A DNA stretch of 64,000 bases from SPCO01 sp964579825. GTDB taxonomy: Bacteria > Chloroflexota > Limnocylindria > Limnocylindrales > CSP1-4. Shown one piece after another: positions 17,411-25,712 of this stretch. The notes beneath the pieces were generated by a model. That model had not been told where the DNA came from. It saw nothing but the letters and a program-made list of their open reading frames with translations, and did no database searches. The stretch covers positions 127,448 through 191,447 of the forward strand of contig CAZOHT010000001.1 in NCBI GenBank assembly GCA_964579825.1, given 5' to 3'. Both the position numbers and the translations under genes were made by a program. Positions within the stretch are counted from its first letter, which is position 1. Every line of letters starts with the position of its first letter.

Positions 17411-19454
17411 GGTTCTGTACCTTGCGAGCCTCGGACTTGATGAAATCCTTGCGTGGCCCGACCTTCTCGCCCATGAGCATCGTGAAGATCTGGTCCGCGG
17501 ACGACGCATTCTCGCCATCCACTCGAAGCAGGGTCCGAGTCTCCGGATTCATCGTGGTCTCCCAGAGCTGGTCGGCGTTCATCTCGCCGAGGCCCTTGAA
17601 CCGCTGGACGGACAGGTTCTTGACGTTCATCTCCTTGACGACCTTGTCCCGTTCCTTCTCGCTCTGGGCATAGCGGGTGACCTTTCCCGTGCTGATGCGG
17701 TAGAGCGGAGGCTGTGCGATGTAGAGGTAGCCGTTGTCGATGACCTCGGGCATGTGCCGATAGAAGAAGGTCAGCAACAGGGTCCGGATGTGGGCACCGT
17801 CGACGTCGGCGTCGGTCATGATGATGATCCGGTGATAGCGAAGCTTGGCGAGGTCGAAGCTCTCACCGATCCCGGCACCCAGCGCGATGATCAGCGGCCG
17901 GACGTTCTCGCTCGAGAGGATCTTGTCGAGGCGGGCCTTCTCCACGTTCAGGAGCTTGCCTCGCAGCGGCAGGATGGCCTGGTTCCGCCGATCGCGGCCC
18001 TGCTTCGCGGACCCACCGGCCGAGTCGCCCTCCACGAGGTAGAGCTCGCTCCGGGCTGGGTCGCGCTCCTGGCAGTCGGCGAGCTTGCCGGGGAGTGACA
18101 TCCCGTCGAGGGCGCCCTTGCGGATGACCAGGTCGCGCGCCTTGCGGGCGGCCTCGCGGGCCCGGGCGGCTGTCAGGCACTTCTCGATGATCCGGCGTCC
18201 GTCACCCGGGTTCTCATCGAGGTACTGGCCGAGGCTGTCGGCCACGGCCGTCTGGACCTGGCCCTTGACCTCCGCATTCCCGAGCTTGGCCTTGGTCTGG
18301 CCCTCGAACTGCGGTTCGGTCAGCTTCACGCTGATGACCGCCGTCAGGCCTTCGCGGACGTCGTCCCCGGACAGGTTGCCGTCGGCGTCCTTGAGCACGG
18401 CGGCGCGCCGCGCCCAGTCGTTGAGCGAGCTCGTGAGCGCGGCCCGGAAGCCCGTCACGTGGGTCCCACCATCGACGGTGTTGATGTTGTTCGCGAACGC
18501 GAGGACGTTCTCCGTGTAGGAGTCGTTGTACTGGAGGGCGACCTCGACGGCCGTCCCACCTTCCTTCCGGTCGACGTAGATCGGTCGGTTGTGGAGGGCT
18601 TCCTTGTTCCGGTTGAGGTGCCGCACGAACGACTGCAGGCCACCCTCGAAGTAGAACGAGCGCTCCCGGTCCCGTCGCTCGTCGTTGAGCGTGATCCAGA
18701 CACCCTTGTTGAGGTACGCCGACTCGCGCAGGCGCTGGCTGATCGTGTCGAACTCGTAGTCCGTGGTCTCGAAGATCTCGGGGTCGGCGCGGAATGCGGT
18801 CCGGGTGCCCTTCCGGGTCCCCTGTGCGCCGGCCTTCTTGACAGCGCCCATCGGCTTGCCGCGCTTGTACTCCTGGGTCCAGATGTGCCCGTCTCGAGCG
18901 GATTCGACGCCCATCCACTCGGACAGCGCGTTGACCACGCTCACGCCGACGCCGTGGAGTCCGCCGGACACCTTGTACCCGCCACCACCGAACTTGCCGC
19001 CCGCATGCAGGACCGTGTGGACGACCTCCATCGCGTCCTTGCCCGTGGAGTGCTTGCCGACGGGGACGCCACGGCCGTCGTCCTGGACGGTCACGGTGCC
19101 GTCGCTCGAGATCGTGACGAGGATCGTCGTGGCGTAGCCCGCCATCGCCTCGTCGATCGAGTTGTCGACGACCTCCCACACGAGGTGGTGCAGTCCGCGG
19201 ACGTCGGTCGATCCGATATACATGCCCGGACGGCGCCGGACCGCCTCGAGGCCCTCGAGGACCTGGATGCTGGCCGCGGTGTAGTCCGATCCGGCCTTGC
19301 CTCGCTTCGGCTTGGCGGCCGCTCCATCGGGAGCTGGCCCGGCCTTCGCGGCTGGCGCGGCCTTCGCGGCTGGCGCAGCCTTCGCGGCTGGCGCAGCCTT
19401 CGCGGCTGGCGCGGCCTTCGCGGCCGGGGTCTTGCGAGTGGCGTCGTCGGTCAC
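17400..19454 (-). CDS. gyrB: DNA gyrase subunit B
   Basis: The 684-residue ATPase subunit has GHKL motifs (EVVDNSIDEAMAGY, VQDDGRGVPVG, GGLHGVGVSVVNAL), a TOPRIM domain (YLVEGDSAGGSAKQGRDRR, and TDADVDGAHIR for metal) and the conserved end GLGEMNADQLWETTM. The first 55 residues are a lineage-specific tail of KAAPAA repeats followed by PKRGKAGSDY. The GTG start overlaps the parB stop. Its stop lies inside the next gene's start region, so the thioesterase is translationally coupled. Confidence 0.97.
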   Translation of the reverse strand: MTDDATRKTPAAKAAPAAKAAPAAKAAPAAKAAPAAKAGPAPDGAAAKPKRGKAGSDYTAASIQVLEGLEAVRRRPGMYIGSTDVRGLHHLVWEVVDNSIDEAMAGYATTILVTISSDGTVTVQDDGRGVPVGKHSTGKDAMEVVHTVLHAGGKFGGGGYKVSGGLHGVGVSVVNALSEWMGVESARDGHIWTQEYKRGKPMGAVKKAGAQGTRKGTRTAFRADPEIFETTDYEFDTISQRLRESAYLNKGVWITLNDERRDRERSFYFEGGLQSFVRHLNRNKEALHNRPIYVDRKEGGTAVEVALQYNDSYTENVLAFANNINTVDGGTHVTGFRAALTSSLNDWARRAAVLKDADGNLSGDDVREGLTAVISVKLTEPQFEGQTKAKLGNAEVKGQVQTAVADSLGQYLDENPGDGRRIIEKCLTAARAREAARKARDLVIRKGALDGMSLPGKLADCQERDPARSELYLVEGDSAGGSAKQGRDRRNQAILPLRGKLLNVEKARLDKILSSENVRPLIIALGAGIGESFDLAKLRYHRIIIMTDADVDGAHIRTLLLTFFYRHMPEVIDNGYLYIAQPPLYRISTGKVTRYAQSEKERDKVVKEMNVKNLSVQRFKGLGEMNADQLWETTMNPETRTLLRVDGENASSADQIFTMLMGEKVGPRKDFIKSEARKVQNLDV
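19344..19427 (-). repeat. 18-bp tandem repeat encoding the GyrB Ala/Lys/Pro tail
   Basis: Four full 18-bp units plus a partial fifth, differing only at one base, encode six-residue repeats of the AAPAAK type at the GyrB N-terminus. Such near-identical units are prone to copy-number change by slippage. Confidence 0.85.
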
Positions 19455-20314
19455 GCGATCCCTCCGGTGAGGCGCTCGTAGAGGCGCCCGAGTTCTTCGT
19501 CGCTGTAGTACTCGATCACGATGCGGCCGCCCTTGCGGGATCGCGCGAGGCGCACCTTCGTGCCGAGCGATCGGCGCAGGTCCTCCTCGACCCGTTCGAG
19601 GTCCGGGTCGGTGGGTCGTTCCGGTCGCGCCCCGGCGACCGGGCGAGGTTCACGCATGCGGCGGACGAGCTCCTCCGTCTGACGAACGGACAGCTCCTGG
19701 CTTAGGACCGAGTCGAGGACGCGCTCCTGGAGCTCCGGGCTCAGACCGCCCAGGGCCCGGCCATGTCCCTCCGTCAGTCGACCATCCACGATGGCCTGCT
19801 GGATCGACGAGGCGAGATCGAGGAGTCGGAGCGTGTTGGCGACCGTGGAGCGCGCTCGCCCGATGCGCTCGGCGACCGCATCCTGCGACAGGCCGAATTC
19901 GTCGATGAGCTGGCGATAGGCGAGGGCGGACTCGATGGGGTCGAGATCGGAGCGCTGGAGGTTCTCGACGAGCGCGAGCTCGAGCTGCTCGTGGTTCGCG
20001 AGCTGGCGGACGACCGCCGGGACGCGGTCCAGGCCGGCCGCGATGGCGGCCCGGAGCCGACGCTCGCCGGCAACAAGCTGGTACCCGTCGACGATCTCCG
20101 TGACGAGGATCGGTTGGATGATGCCGTGCTCCAGCACGCTGGCGGTGAGCGCAGCCAGCTCCGCTTCGTCCCAGGTTCGGCGGGGTTGGTAGGGGTTCGG
20201 CCGGATCCGACCCGTCGGGATGTCGAGGACGCCGGGTTGTCCGGGGTGTCGTTGCGGGATGAGGGACGAGAGTCCTCGTCCGAGGCCGGTCGTGCGATCC
20301 GGTCGGATGGTCAT
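19451..20314 (-). CDS. parB: Chromosome partitioning protein ParB
   Basis: This 287-residue CTP-dependent clamp binds parS. The N-terminal GLGRGLSSLIPQ is the ParA-interacting segment. Then come the CTPase fold with VAGERRLRAAIAAGL (the GERRxRA motif) and LVENLQRSDLDPIESALAY, an HTH (LSQDAVAERIGRARSTVANT), and a C-terminal dimerisation domain ending in IEYYSDEELGRLYERL. The ATG overlaps the parA stop. Three parS-like sites, its expected targets, are visible: two in the gap beyond parA and one in sua5. Confidence 0.96.
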   Translation of the reverse strand: MTIRPDRTTGLGRGLSSLIPQRHPGQPGVLDIPTGRIRPNPYQPRRTWDEAELAALTASVLEHGIIQPILVTEIVDGYQLVAGERRLRAAIAAGLDRVPAVVRQLANHEQLELALVENLQRSDLDPIESALAYRQLIDEFGLSQDAVAERIGRARSTVANTLRLLDLASSIQQAIVDGRLTEGHGRALGGLSPELQERVLDSVLSQELSVRQTEELVRRMREPRPVAGARPERPTDPDLERVEEDLRRSLGTKVRLARSRKGGRIVIEYYSDEELGRLYERLTGGIA

Positions 20315-21147
20315 GCGACCCCCACGGCCGCTGCCTCAGGCTCGGCAGTCGCGCTCGTCATCGCGCTGACCGCGTCCTGGCCGTCGCGGCCGTCGCGGGC
20401 CCGGAGCTCGGCGGCCAAGCCACGGTAGGCGGCCGCACCGACCGAATCCGGGCTGTACAGGGCGATCGGGAGGCCATGGCTGGGGGCCTCGGACAGGCGC
20501 ACGTTCCTCGGGACGACGGCATCGAACACAAGCTCGCCGAGATGCCGGCGGACTTCCGCCGCAACGTCCGCGGACAGGTTCGTCCGGCCGTCGAACATCG
20601 TCAGGACGACGCCCTTGATCGCGAGCGGTGGGTTGAGATGGTCCCGGATGAGATCGATCGTGCCAAGCAGTTGGGTCAGGCCCTCGAGCGCGTAGTACTC
20701 ACACTGGAGCGGGATGAGCACGGAATCGGCTGCAGTGAGCGCGTTCACGGTCAGGAGTCCGAGCGATGGCGGGCAATCGACCAGCACGTAGTCGTAGCTG
20801 GGAGCGATCGCTCCGATGAGGCGCGCCAATCGGCGTTCACGGGATTCGAGCGGTGCGAGCTCGACTTCCGCTCCTGCCAGCGCGATGGCCGACGGAACGA
20901 CATCGATGCCGAGCGGGCCCTGGATCGTGACATCGGCAAGGCCGAGGCCATCGATGACGCCGTCATAGACCGACGTCTCGAGAGACGACCGGTCCAATCC
21001 GAGGCCGCTCGTCGCGTTTCCCTGTGGATCGAGGTCGATGACAAGGACCCGGTCACCCGCGATGGCCAGGAAGGCTGCCAGGTTGACCACCGTGGTGGTC
21101 TTGCCGACGCCGCCCTTCTGGTTTGCGCAGGCGATCGTCTGGCCCAC
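20311..21147 (-). CDS. parA: Chromosome partitioning ATPase ParA/Soj
   Basis: The 278-residue ATPase has the deviant Walker A NQKGGVGKTTTVVNLAA and the switch DLDPQGNATSGLG, diagnostic of the ParA/Soj group. It moves ParB-parS complexes along the nucleoid. GTG 21147 is the only possible start because an in-frame TGA precedes it directly. It heads a leftward run of eight tightly overlapping genes through gyrB, gyrA and prs. The C-terminal 25 residues are Ala-rich and probably flexible. Confidence 0.96.
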   Translation of the reverse strand: MGQTIACANQKGGVGKTTTVVNLAAFLAIAGDRVLVIDLDPQGNATSGLGLDRSSLETSVYDGVIDGLGLADVTIQGPLGIDVVPSAIALAGAEVELAPLESRERRLARLIGAIAPSYDYVLVDCPPSLGLLTVNALTAADSVLIPLQCEYYALEGLTQLLGTIDLIRDHLNPPLAIKGVVLTMFDGRTNLSADVAAEVRRHLGELVFDAVVPRNVRLSEAPSHGLPIALYSPDSVGAAAYRGLAAELRARDGRDGQDAVSAMTSATAEPEAAAVGVA

Positions 21148-21188
21148 TCAGGAACCCACTCGGAACGCACTCACGGTCGTTGATTCTA
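21148..21188 (-). promoter_or_regulatory. parA promoter candidate with mini-ORF
   Basis: TAGAAT on the minus strand (21188-21183) is the best -10 box upstream of parA. Eight bases later a GTG opens a frame of eight codons (MSAFRVGS) whose TGA touches the parA GTG. Initiation at that GTG would be leaderless and would feed ribosomes into parA by termination-reinitiation. No convincing -35 box is present. Confidence 0.4.
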
Positions 21189-21242
21189 TCATCGCGGACC
21201 CTCCAGCCTCGGTTCGATCGGTCGTCTCGATCATGGACGTGG

Positions 21243-21254
21243 CCACGTACGTGG
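21243..21254. repeat. 12-bp palindrome next to parS
   Basis: CCACGTACGTGG is a perfect palindrome 33 bases from the first parS-like site. It continues into GTGGAAC, which resembles a parS half-site (GTTNCAC on the other strand), but its half-sites are spaced two bases too far apart. Confidence 0.4.
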
Positions 21255-21286
21255 AACGTATCGAACGCTTCACTGCGGCTGCACCG

Positions 21287-21302
21287 TGTTTCACGTGAAA
21301 CG
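21287..21302. promoter_or_regulatory. parS: parS-like ParB binding site 1
   Basis: TGTTTCACGTGAAACG matches the widely conserved chromosomal parS palindrome TGTTTCACGTGAAACA at 15 of 16 positions, with an intact CACGTG core. It lies 140 bases upstream of parA, a standard place for parS. Confidence 0.9.
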
Positions 21303-21370
21303 CCGCTCCAGGGCCGGCCGGGCCGCAGACGGATCGCCAGTGGCAGCGACAGGCGGATCGCCCACGGCGC

Positions 21371-21428
21371 CCGCAGGCCGTTCGTCAGTCGCCGGCGGCG
21401 CCCCGCAGGCTGTGCGTCAGTCGCCGGC
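21371..21428 (+). repeat. Direct repeat between the two parS sites
   Basis: Two 26-base copies (21371-21396 and 21403-21428) with a 32-base period agree at 24 of 26 positions (CCGCAGGC, four variable bases, CGTCAGTCGCCGGC). The flanks add two GGATCGCC copies. The surrounding frame lacks coding character. Function unknown. Confidence 0.6.
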
Positions 21429-21452
21429 CCTGCGGATCAAGGTATCGCGGTT

Positions 21453-21468
21453 CGTTTCACGTGAAACA
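21453..21468. promoter_or_regulatory. parS: parS-like ParB binding site 2
   Basis: CGTTTCACGTGAAACA matches the parS consensus at 15 of 16 positions. It is 166 bases from site 1, and the direct repeat lies between the two. The gene-free gap 21148-21615 otherwise contains only the parA promoter region and the mreD promoter; I see no DnaA-box cluster. Confidence 0.9.
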
Positions 21469-21496
21469 GGCCGTCCGACGCTGGAGGTGCCTCCCG

Positions 21497-21525
21497 TTGC
21501 CACCGTTGCGGGTCCGTGGGATACT
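21497..21525 (+). promoter_or_regulatory. Promoter of the mreD-PBP2-rodA unit
   Basis: TTGCCA (21497-21502) and GATACT (21520-21525) are separated by 17 bases. Transcription would start near 21532, about 84 bases before mreD, and run into mrdA and rodA. Confidence 0.55.
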
Positions 21526-21615
21526 CCCGCCAGTCGTCGCCGCCAGTTCGATCTCTCGAGTGCCGCGTAGGCGGGCGCGCGACCTTTGGCCGTTTCGCCG
21601 AGGTTCGATCGCTCA

Positions 21616-22116
21616 ATGACCCTGCTACTCGCTGCGGTCGGCGCGACGGGGGCGGCCCTGTTCGAGTTGACGGTAGGTCCGTATCTCCGGATCGGCGACG
21701 CCCAGCCCCACTTCGTACTGGTGCTGGGTATCGTGCTCACGATCGCGGTCGGTCTCGAGACCGGACTCGTCTGGGCCTTCGTTGGCGGGCTGGCACTTGA
21801 CGTATTGGCACAGCGACCTCTCGGATCGTCGTCGTTCGCCCTCCTGTTGTGCGTCGGAGGGGCGTTCGTCCTCGGTCGGGTGTTCGCCCGGGTGCGTCCG
21901 CTCGCTCCGGTCATCGCGGTTCCTGTCCTGAGTCTGCTGTATTCGATGGTGTTGTTCGTGGCGTTCGGTGCTCTAGGTTCTCCGCTGCCCGTCCCGGATC
22001 CGATCCAGGCCGTGCTGCCCAGCATCGTGTATGACACCGTGCTTGCCATCCTGATCGGGCCGCTCGTGGTCTCGATCCACGACCATCGCGCGATGCAGGA
22101 GCGCGTGGACTGGTGA
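21616..22116 (+). CDS. mreD: Rod shape-determining protein MreD
   Basis: This 166-residue, highly hydrophobic protein has about five or six membrane helices and the MreD-like segment HFVLVLGIVLTIAVGLETGLVWAF (only part of a helix pair is quoted) followed by a motif with LALDVLAQRPLG. It belongs to the elongasome with MreB, PBP2 and RodA. The start is placed at ATG 21616; an in-frame TTG at 21586 would add ten residues without a better ribosome-binding site. mreC, which normally precedes mreD, is absent here, and mreB lies 34 kb away. The stop overlaps the start of the PBP2 gene. Confidence 0.85.
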   Translation: MTLLLAAVGATGAALFELTVGPYLRIGDAQPHFVLVLGIVLTIAVGLETGLVWAFVGGLALDVLAQRPLGSSSFALLLCVGGAFVLGRVFARVRPLAPVIAVPVLSLLYSMVLFVAFGALGSPLPVPDPIQAVLPSIVYDTVLAILIGPLVVSIHDHRAMQERVDW

Positions 22117-24005
22117 ACACCTACCTGGACGGCCGCGTGGAGCCCTCGAAGCGCCTCTCGCGCTTCCTCGTCTTCGGGCTGGTCGTGCTTATCGGGATCA
22201 GCGCACTCACGGCTCGCCTGTTCTACCTTCAGATCGCCAACGGGACCGAGTACGCCACGCTCTCGGCCAAGAATCGCGCTGTGCTGCAGGCCATCGCCGC
22301 GCCGCGCGGCCTGATGTACGACCGGAACGGGCGACTCCTGGTCACGAACGTGCCGACCTTCACCGTCAAGGTCCGACCCGCGGACCTGCCCCAGCCTCGT
22401 CGCGAGGAAGTCGTACGGCGCCTGGCGGCCCTGACGGGCGTCGACGCGGCCGATATCAATACGTCGATCGACAGTAACCCCGGCTCGTCGTTCGACCTGG
22501 TCCGTGTCGCCGACGACGTGGACAAGCAGACGGCCCTGCTGATCTCCGAGGCCGGCTCCGACCTGCCAGGCGTCGAGGTCGTCGTCGAGGCGCGCCGCCA
22601 CTACACCGATGGACCGCTCATGTCCCAGCTCCTCGGCTACACCGGGCCCGTGTCCGCCGAGCAGCTCGCCGAGCTCAAGTCGGAGGGGTACCTCCCCGAC
22701 GACCTGATCGGCAAGACCGGCCTCGAGTCGACCTATGAGTCGGAGCTCCGCGGCACCTACGGCTCCGAGAGTGTCGAGCGGGACGCCTCGGGGCGTCGGA
22801 TCCAGGTCCTCCAGACGGTCCGTGAGGCCCAGCCCGGGGACTCGCTCACGCTCACCATCGATACGAAGGCCCAGAAGGATGCCGAGAACGCCCTCCGCTG
22901 GGCGATGCGCCAGGTCGGGATCAAGCGCGGCACCGTGATCGCCATGAACCCGCAGAACGGTGAGATCCTCGCGATGGTCAGCCTGCCGACCTACGACAAC
23001 AACCAGTTCGCGCGCGGGATCAGCAACAAGGCGTATCAGAAGCTCCTCGAGAACCCGGACAAGCCGCTGATCAACCATGCCACCCAGGCCTGGTACCCAC
23101 CGGGCTCCACCTACAAGCTCGTCACCGGGACGGGCGCCATCGACGACGGCAAGGTGACCGCCAACACCCGGGTCGCGACCAAGGGCTACCTCACCCTCGG
23201 CACGACCAAGTTCTACGACTGGAATCGGCGCGGATTCGGGCCGTGCGACATCTACTGCGGCTTCGGCCACTCGAGCGATACCTACTTCTTCACGCTCGCG
23301 GGCAAGCTCGGGATCGACCGTCTCGCCTACTGGGCGGAGCAGTACGGCTTCGGTTCGCCGACCGGGATCGACCTTCCGGGCGAGGTCAGCGGCATCGTCC
23401 CGTCCAATCGATGGAAGCAGGCCACGCTCGGCGCGGAGATCTTCCCCGGCGAGACGTACCAGGCCGGCATCGGGCAGGGGTACGACGTGGTGACCCCGAT
23501 CCAGCTGATCAACGCGTATGCCGCGCTCGCGAACGGCGGCACGCTCTACCAGCCGCACCTCGTCAAGGAGATCGTGGGGCCGGACGGCGCGGTGGTGAAG
23601 ACCGTCGAGCCGACCGTCATCCACGAGATGGACGTGAAGGCAAGCGTCTTGAAGACGATGCGCAATGCCGCCCGCTCGACGGTCACCCTGCGGCACACCT
23701 ACAACCTCGTCGACATGCCGATCAAGGTCGCAGGCAAGTCAGGCACGGCCGAATTCGGGACCCGCGACAAGCAGGGTCGCCTGCCATTCCACTCCTGGTT
23801 CGTCGGATTCACGCCGGGCGACCCCTACAAGGGTTCCTTCGACAAGACCGATTCGAAGCTGGTCGTCCTGGCGTTCGCCTACGACTCCCGCACGAAGAGC
23901 AACGCCGCGACCGAGATCGTGAAGTACTTCCTGCAGGAGCACTATGGCATCGAGCAGAACTACCTGAATCCGCTTGACCGCGGCAACTTCTACCAGAGCA
24001 ACTGA
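22113..24005 (+). CDS. mrdA: Penicillin-binding protein 2 (elongasome transpeptidase)
   Basis: The 630-residue class B PBP has one N-terminal membrane anchor (about 12-33), a pedestal domain beginning near APRGLMYDRNGRLL, and a transpeptidase domain with STYK (PPGSTYKLVTG, the nucleophilic Ser), the second motif SSD in GHSSDTYFF, and KSGTAE. It crosslinks glycan strands made by RodA. The GTG start overlaps the mreD stop by four bases and its stop overlaps the rodA start by one base, so all three are co-translated. Confidence 0.95.
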   Translation: MNTYLDGRVEPSKRLSRFLVFGLVVLIGISALTARLFYLQIANGTEYATLSAKNRAVLQAIAAPRGLMYDRNGRLLVTNVPTFTVKVRPADLPQPRREEVVRRLAALTGVDAADINTSIDSNPGSSFDLVRVADDVDKQTALLISEAGSDLPGVEVVVEARRHYTDGPLMSQLLGYTGPVSAEQLAELKSEGYLPDDLIGKTGLESTYESELRGTYGSESVERDASGRRIQVLQTVREAQPGDSLTLTIDTKAQKDAENALRWAMRQVGIKRGTVIAMNPQNGEILAMVSLPTYDNNQFARGISNKAYQKLLENPDKPLINHATQAWYPPGSTYKLVTGTGAIDDGKVTANTRVATKGYLTLGTTKFYDWNRRGFGPCDIYCGFGHSSDTYFFTLAGKLGIDRLAYWAEQYGFGSPTGIDLPGEVSGIVPSNRWKQATLGAEIFPGETYQAGIGQGYDVVTPIQLINAYAALANGGTLYQPHLVKEIVGPDGAVVKTVEPTVIHEMDVKASVLKTMRNAARSTVTLRHTYNLVDMPIKVAGKSGTAEFGTRDKQGRLPFHSWFVGFTPGDPYKGSFDKTDSKLVVLAFAYDSRTKSNAATEIVKYFLQEHYGIEQNYLNPLDRGNFYQSN

Positions 24006-25165
24006 TGGGCGTGATCCGAGCCGAACCCGCGCGCATGACCGACTGGGCCGCCAAGTCCGTCGGCCTGGCGTGGCGCGCCTTCGACTGGCAACTCCTCACG
24101 TACGCCGCGCTCCTCGGGGCGATCGGTCTCGCGATGGCCTACACGAACAGCGTCGAGGAGGGCAAGCTCCCACTCGAGGCCGGAACGACGTTCACACGCG
24201 GGCTCATGTGGGCCGTCGTCGCGGTCGTGATGTACGCCCTGGCCACGGCTTTCGACTACCGCTGGCTGAAGACGCTCGCCTGGCCGATCTACGTCCTCCA
24301 GCTCGGGTTGCTCGTCCTCACCCTCGCCATCGGGGACGGCGTCGGGGGATCCGCCCGCTGGGTGAGCGTCGGGCCGTTCACGTTCCAGTTCAGCGAGTTG
24401 GCGAAGGTCCTGATGATCATCGTGCTCGCGAACTACCTCGGCTCGCGCCAGGGGCGGCTCGACTCGATCGGGGCGATCCTGGGTGCGTGCGTGCTCGTCG
24501 TGCCACCCCTGGCGCTCGTCATGTTGCAGCCGGACCTCGGGACGTCCCTGGTGTTCGCGGGCATCCTGGTCGGGATGCTGTGGATGTCCGGGGCGAGCCT
24601 CAAGTGGCTGCTGGCGCTCGGCGCGCTGGTCATCGCGATGATCCCGCTCGCGTGGACCTACGTCCTGCGCGACTATCAGAAGGAACGCCTGACCTCGTTC
24701 CTGAACCCTGATCCGGACATCCAGGGCGCCGGCTACCAGCTGTACCAGGCCCAGATCTCCGTCGGGTCCGGTGGCTGGCTGGGGAAGGGCCTGACCAACG
24801 GGACGCCGGCGCAGAGCGGGTTCCTCCCGGTCCAGACGACCGACTTCGTGTTCGCCAAGCTGGCCGAGGAGCTCGGCTTCCTCGGTGCCATGGTCACGTT
24901 CCTCCTGTTCGTCCTGCTCCTGTGGCGGATCCTCGCCGACGGCTGGCGATCGCGGGACTCGTTCGGGACCATGTTCGCGGCCGGGCTGGCCTCCATGATC
25001 CTGTTCCAGTTGGTCGTCAACGTGGGCATGGTCCTCGGGGTCATGCCGATCACGGGCATCCCGCTGCCGTTCGTCACCCACGGCGGGGCGTCCCTCGTGA
25101 GCCTGGCCATCGCGCTCGGGATCATGCAGAGCATCAACATCCGCCAGTCGAAGGCGGAGTGGTGA
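24005..25165 (+). CDS. rodA: Peptidoglycan glycosyltransferase RodA
   Basis: The 386-residue SEDS protein polymerises lipid II during elongation. It has about ten membrane helices. The SEDS signatures are present: FQFSELAKVLMIIVLANYL, LQPDLGTSLVF with the catalytic-site Asp region, and near the C-terminus GMVLGVMPITGIPLPFVTHG followed by GGAS. The N-terminal 30 residues are cytoplasmic. The start overlaps the PBP2 stop as TGATG, matching the physical RodA-PBP2 pairing. Confidence 0.96.
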   Translation: MGVIRAEPARMTDWAAKSVGLAWRAFDWQLLTYAALLGAIGLAMAYTNSVEEGKLPLEAGTTFTRGLMWAVVAVVMYALATAFDYRWLKTLAWPIYVLQLGLLVLTLAIGDGVGGSARWVSVGPFTFQFSELAKVLMIIVLANYLGSRQGRLDSIGAILGACVLVVPPLALVMLQPDLGTSLVFAGILVGMLWMSGASLKWLLALGALVIAMIPLAWTYVLRDYQKERLTSFLNPDPDIQGAGYQLYQAQISVGSGGWLGKGLTNGTPAQSGFLPVQTTDFVFAKLAEELGFLGAMVTFLLFVLLLWRILADGWRSRDSFGTMFAAGLASMILFQLVVNVGMVLGVMPITGIPLPFVTHGGASLVSLAIALGIMQSINIRQSKAEW

Positions 25166-25205
25166 CGACTCGGGCTGGACTGGGCGATACGCCCGGACTC
25201 GTGGC

Positions 25206-25712
25206 TTGAGCGAACGTACGCGCCTGGCTCGGGACACGCCGGTCTCGGTCTGCCAGGGGCTCCTCGCCATCGAGCCGTTGCTCGTGCAGGTCGACGACGA
25301 TGTCCTGACCGCGATGCGGCGGTCGGCGGGACAGCCGGAGACGCGACTGATCGGCGTCGTCGATGCGGATGGCGTGCTGGCCGGCGTGCTCCCCGTGCTT
25401 CGTCTCGCGGAAGCCGTGATCGCCCGCGTCGCGCCCGAGTCGTTGCTGACCGAGATCGCGGACCTGGCCGACGTGGAGCGGTTCAAGCGGGCCGTGGAAG
25501 CGCACGTCGTGAGCGACCTCATGGTCGAGCCGGCCACGGTCCGCGGCGATGCGACCGTCGATGCCGCCTTCCGCCAGATGCACCTCCGCCACCTGTCGGC
25601 GCTCTACGTGGTCGATCGGGCCGGTCGGCCCACCGGCTACCTGGACCTCCTGGAACTCGCGGTCAACTATGTCGACGCACTCGAGGGCGAGCCGCCAGCC
25701 ACGACGACATGA
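25206..25712 (+). CDS. CBS-domain protein
   Basis: The 168-residue cytosolic protein is built from a CBS pair. The first CBS copy spans about 17-70 (RLIGVVDADGVLAGVLPVLR) and the second about 98-158 (SDLMVEPATVRGDATVDAAF, then LSALYVVDRAGRPTGYLDLL). CBS pairs usually sense adenine nucleotides or Mg2+. TTG 25206 is the apparent start; no ribosome-binding site is obvious. Its stop overlaps the start of an ion transporter gene (ATGA), with a second antiporter after that, so it may sense energy or ion state for them. That link is inference. Confidence 0.8.
   Translation: MSERTRLARDTPVSVCQGLLAIEPLLVQVDDDVLTAMRRSAGQPETRLIGVVDADGVLAGVLPVLRLAEAVIARVAPESLLTEIADLADVERFKRAVEAHVVSDLMVEPATVRGDATVDAAFRQMHLRHLSALYVVDRAGRPTGYLDLLELAVNYVDALEGEPPATTT

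Noticed and set aside
21286..21570. A 94-codon frame starting MFHVKRR in the parS gap
   Set aside because: It begins and ends on the two parS sites, spans the direct repeat, and its translation is low-complexity with no recognisable domain.
23269..23286. PBP2 second motif SSD instead of SxN, considered as a lost active site
   Set aside because: S-x-D is common in MrdA-type PBP2 proteins, so it is not a defect.
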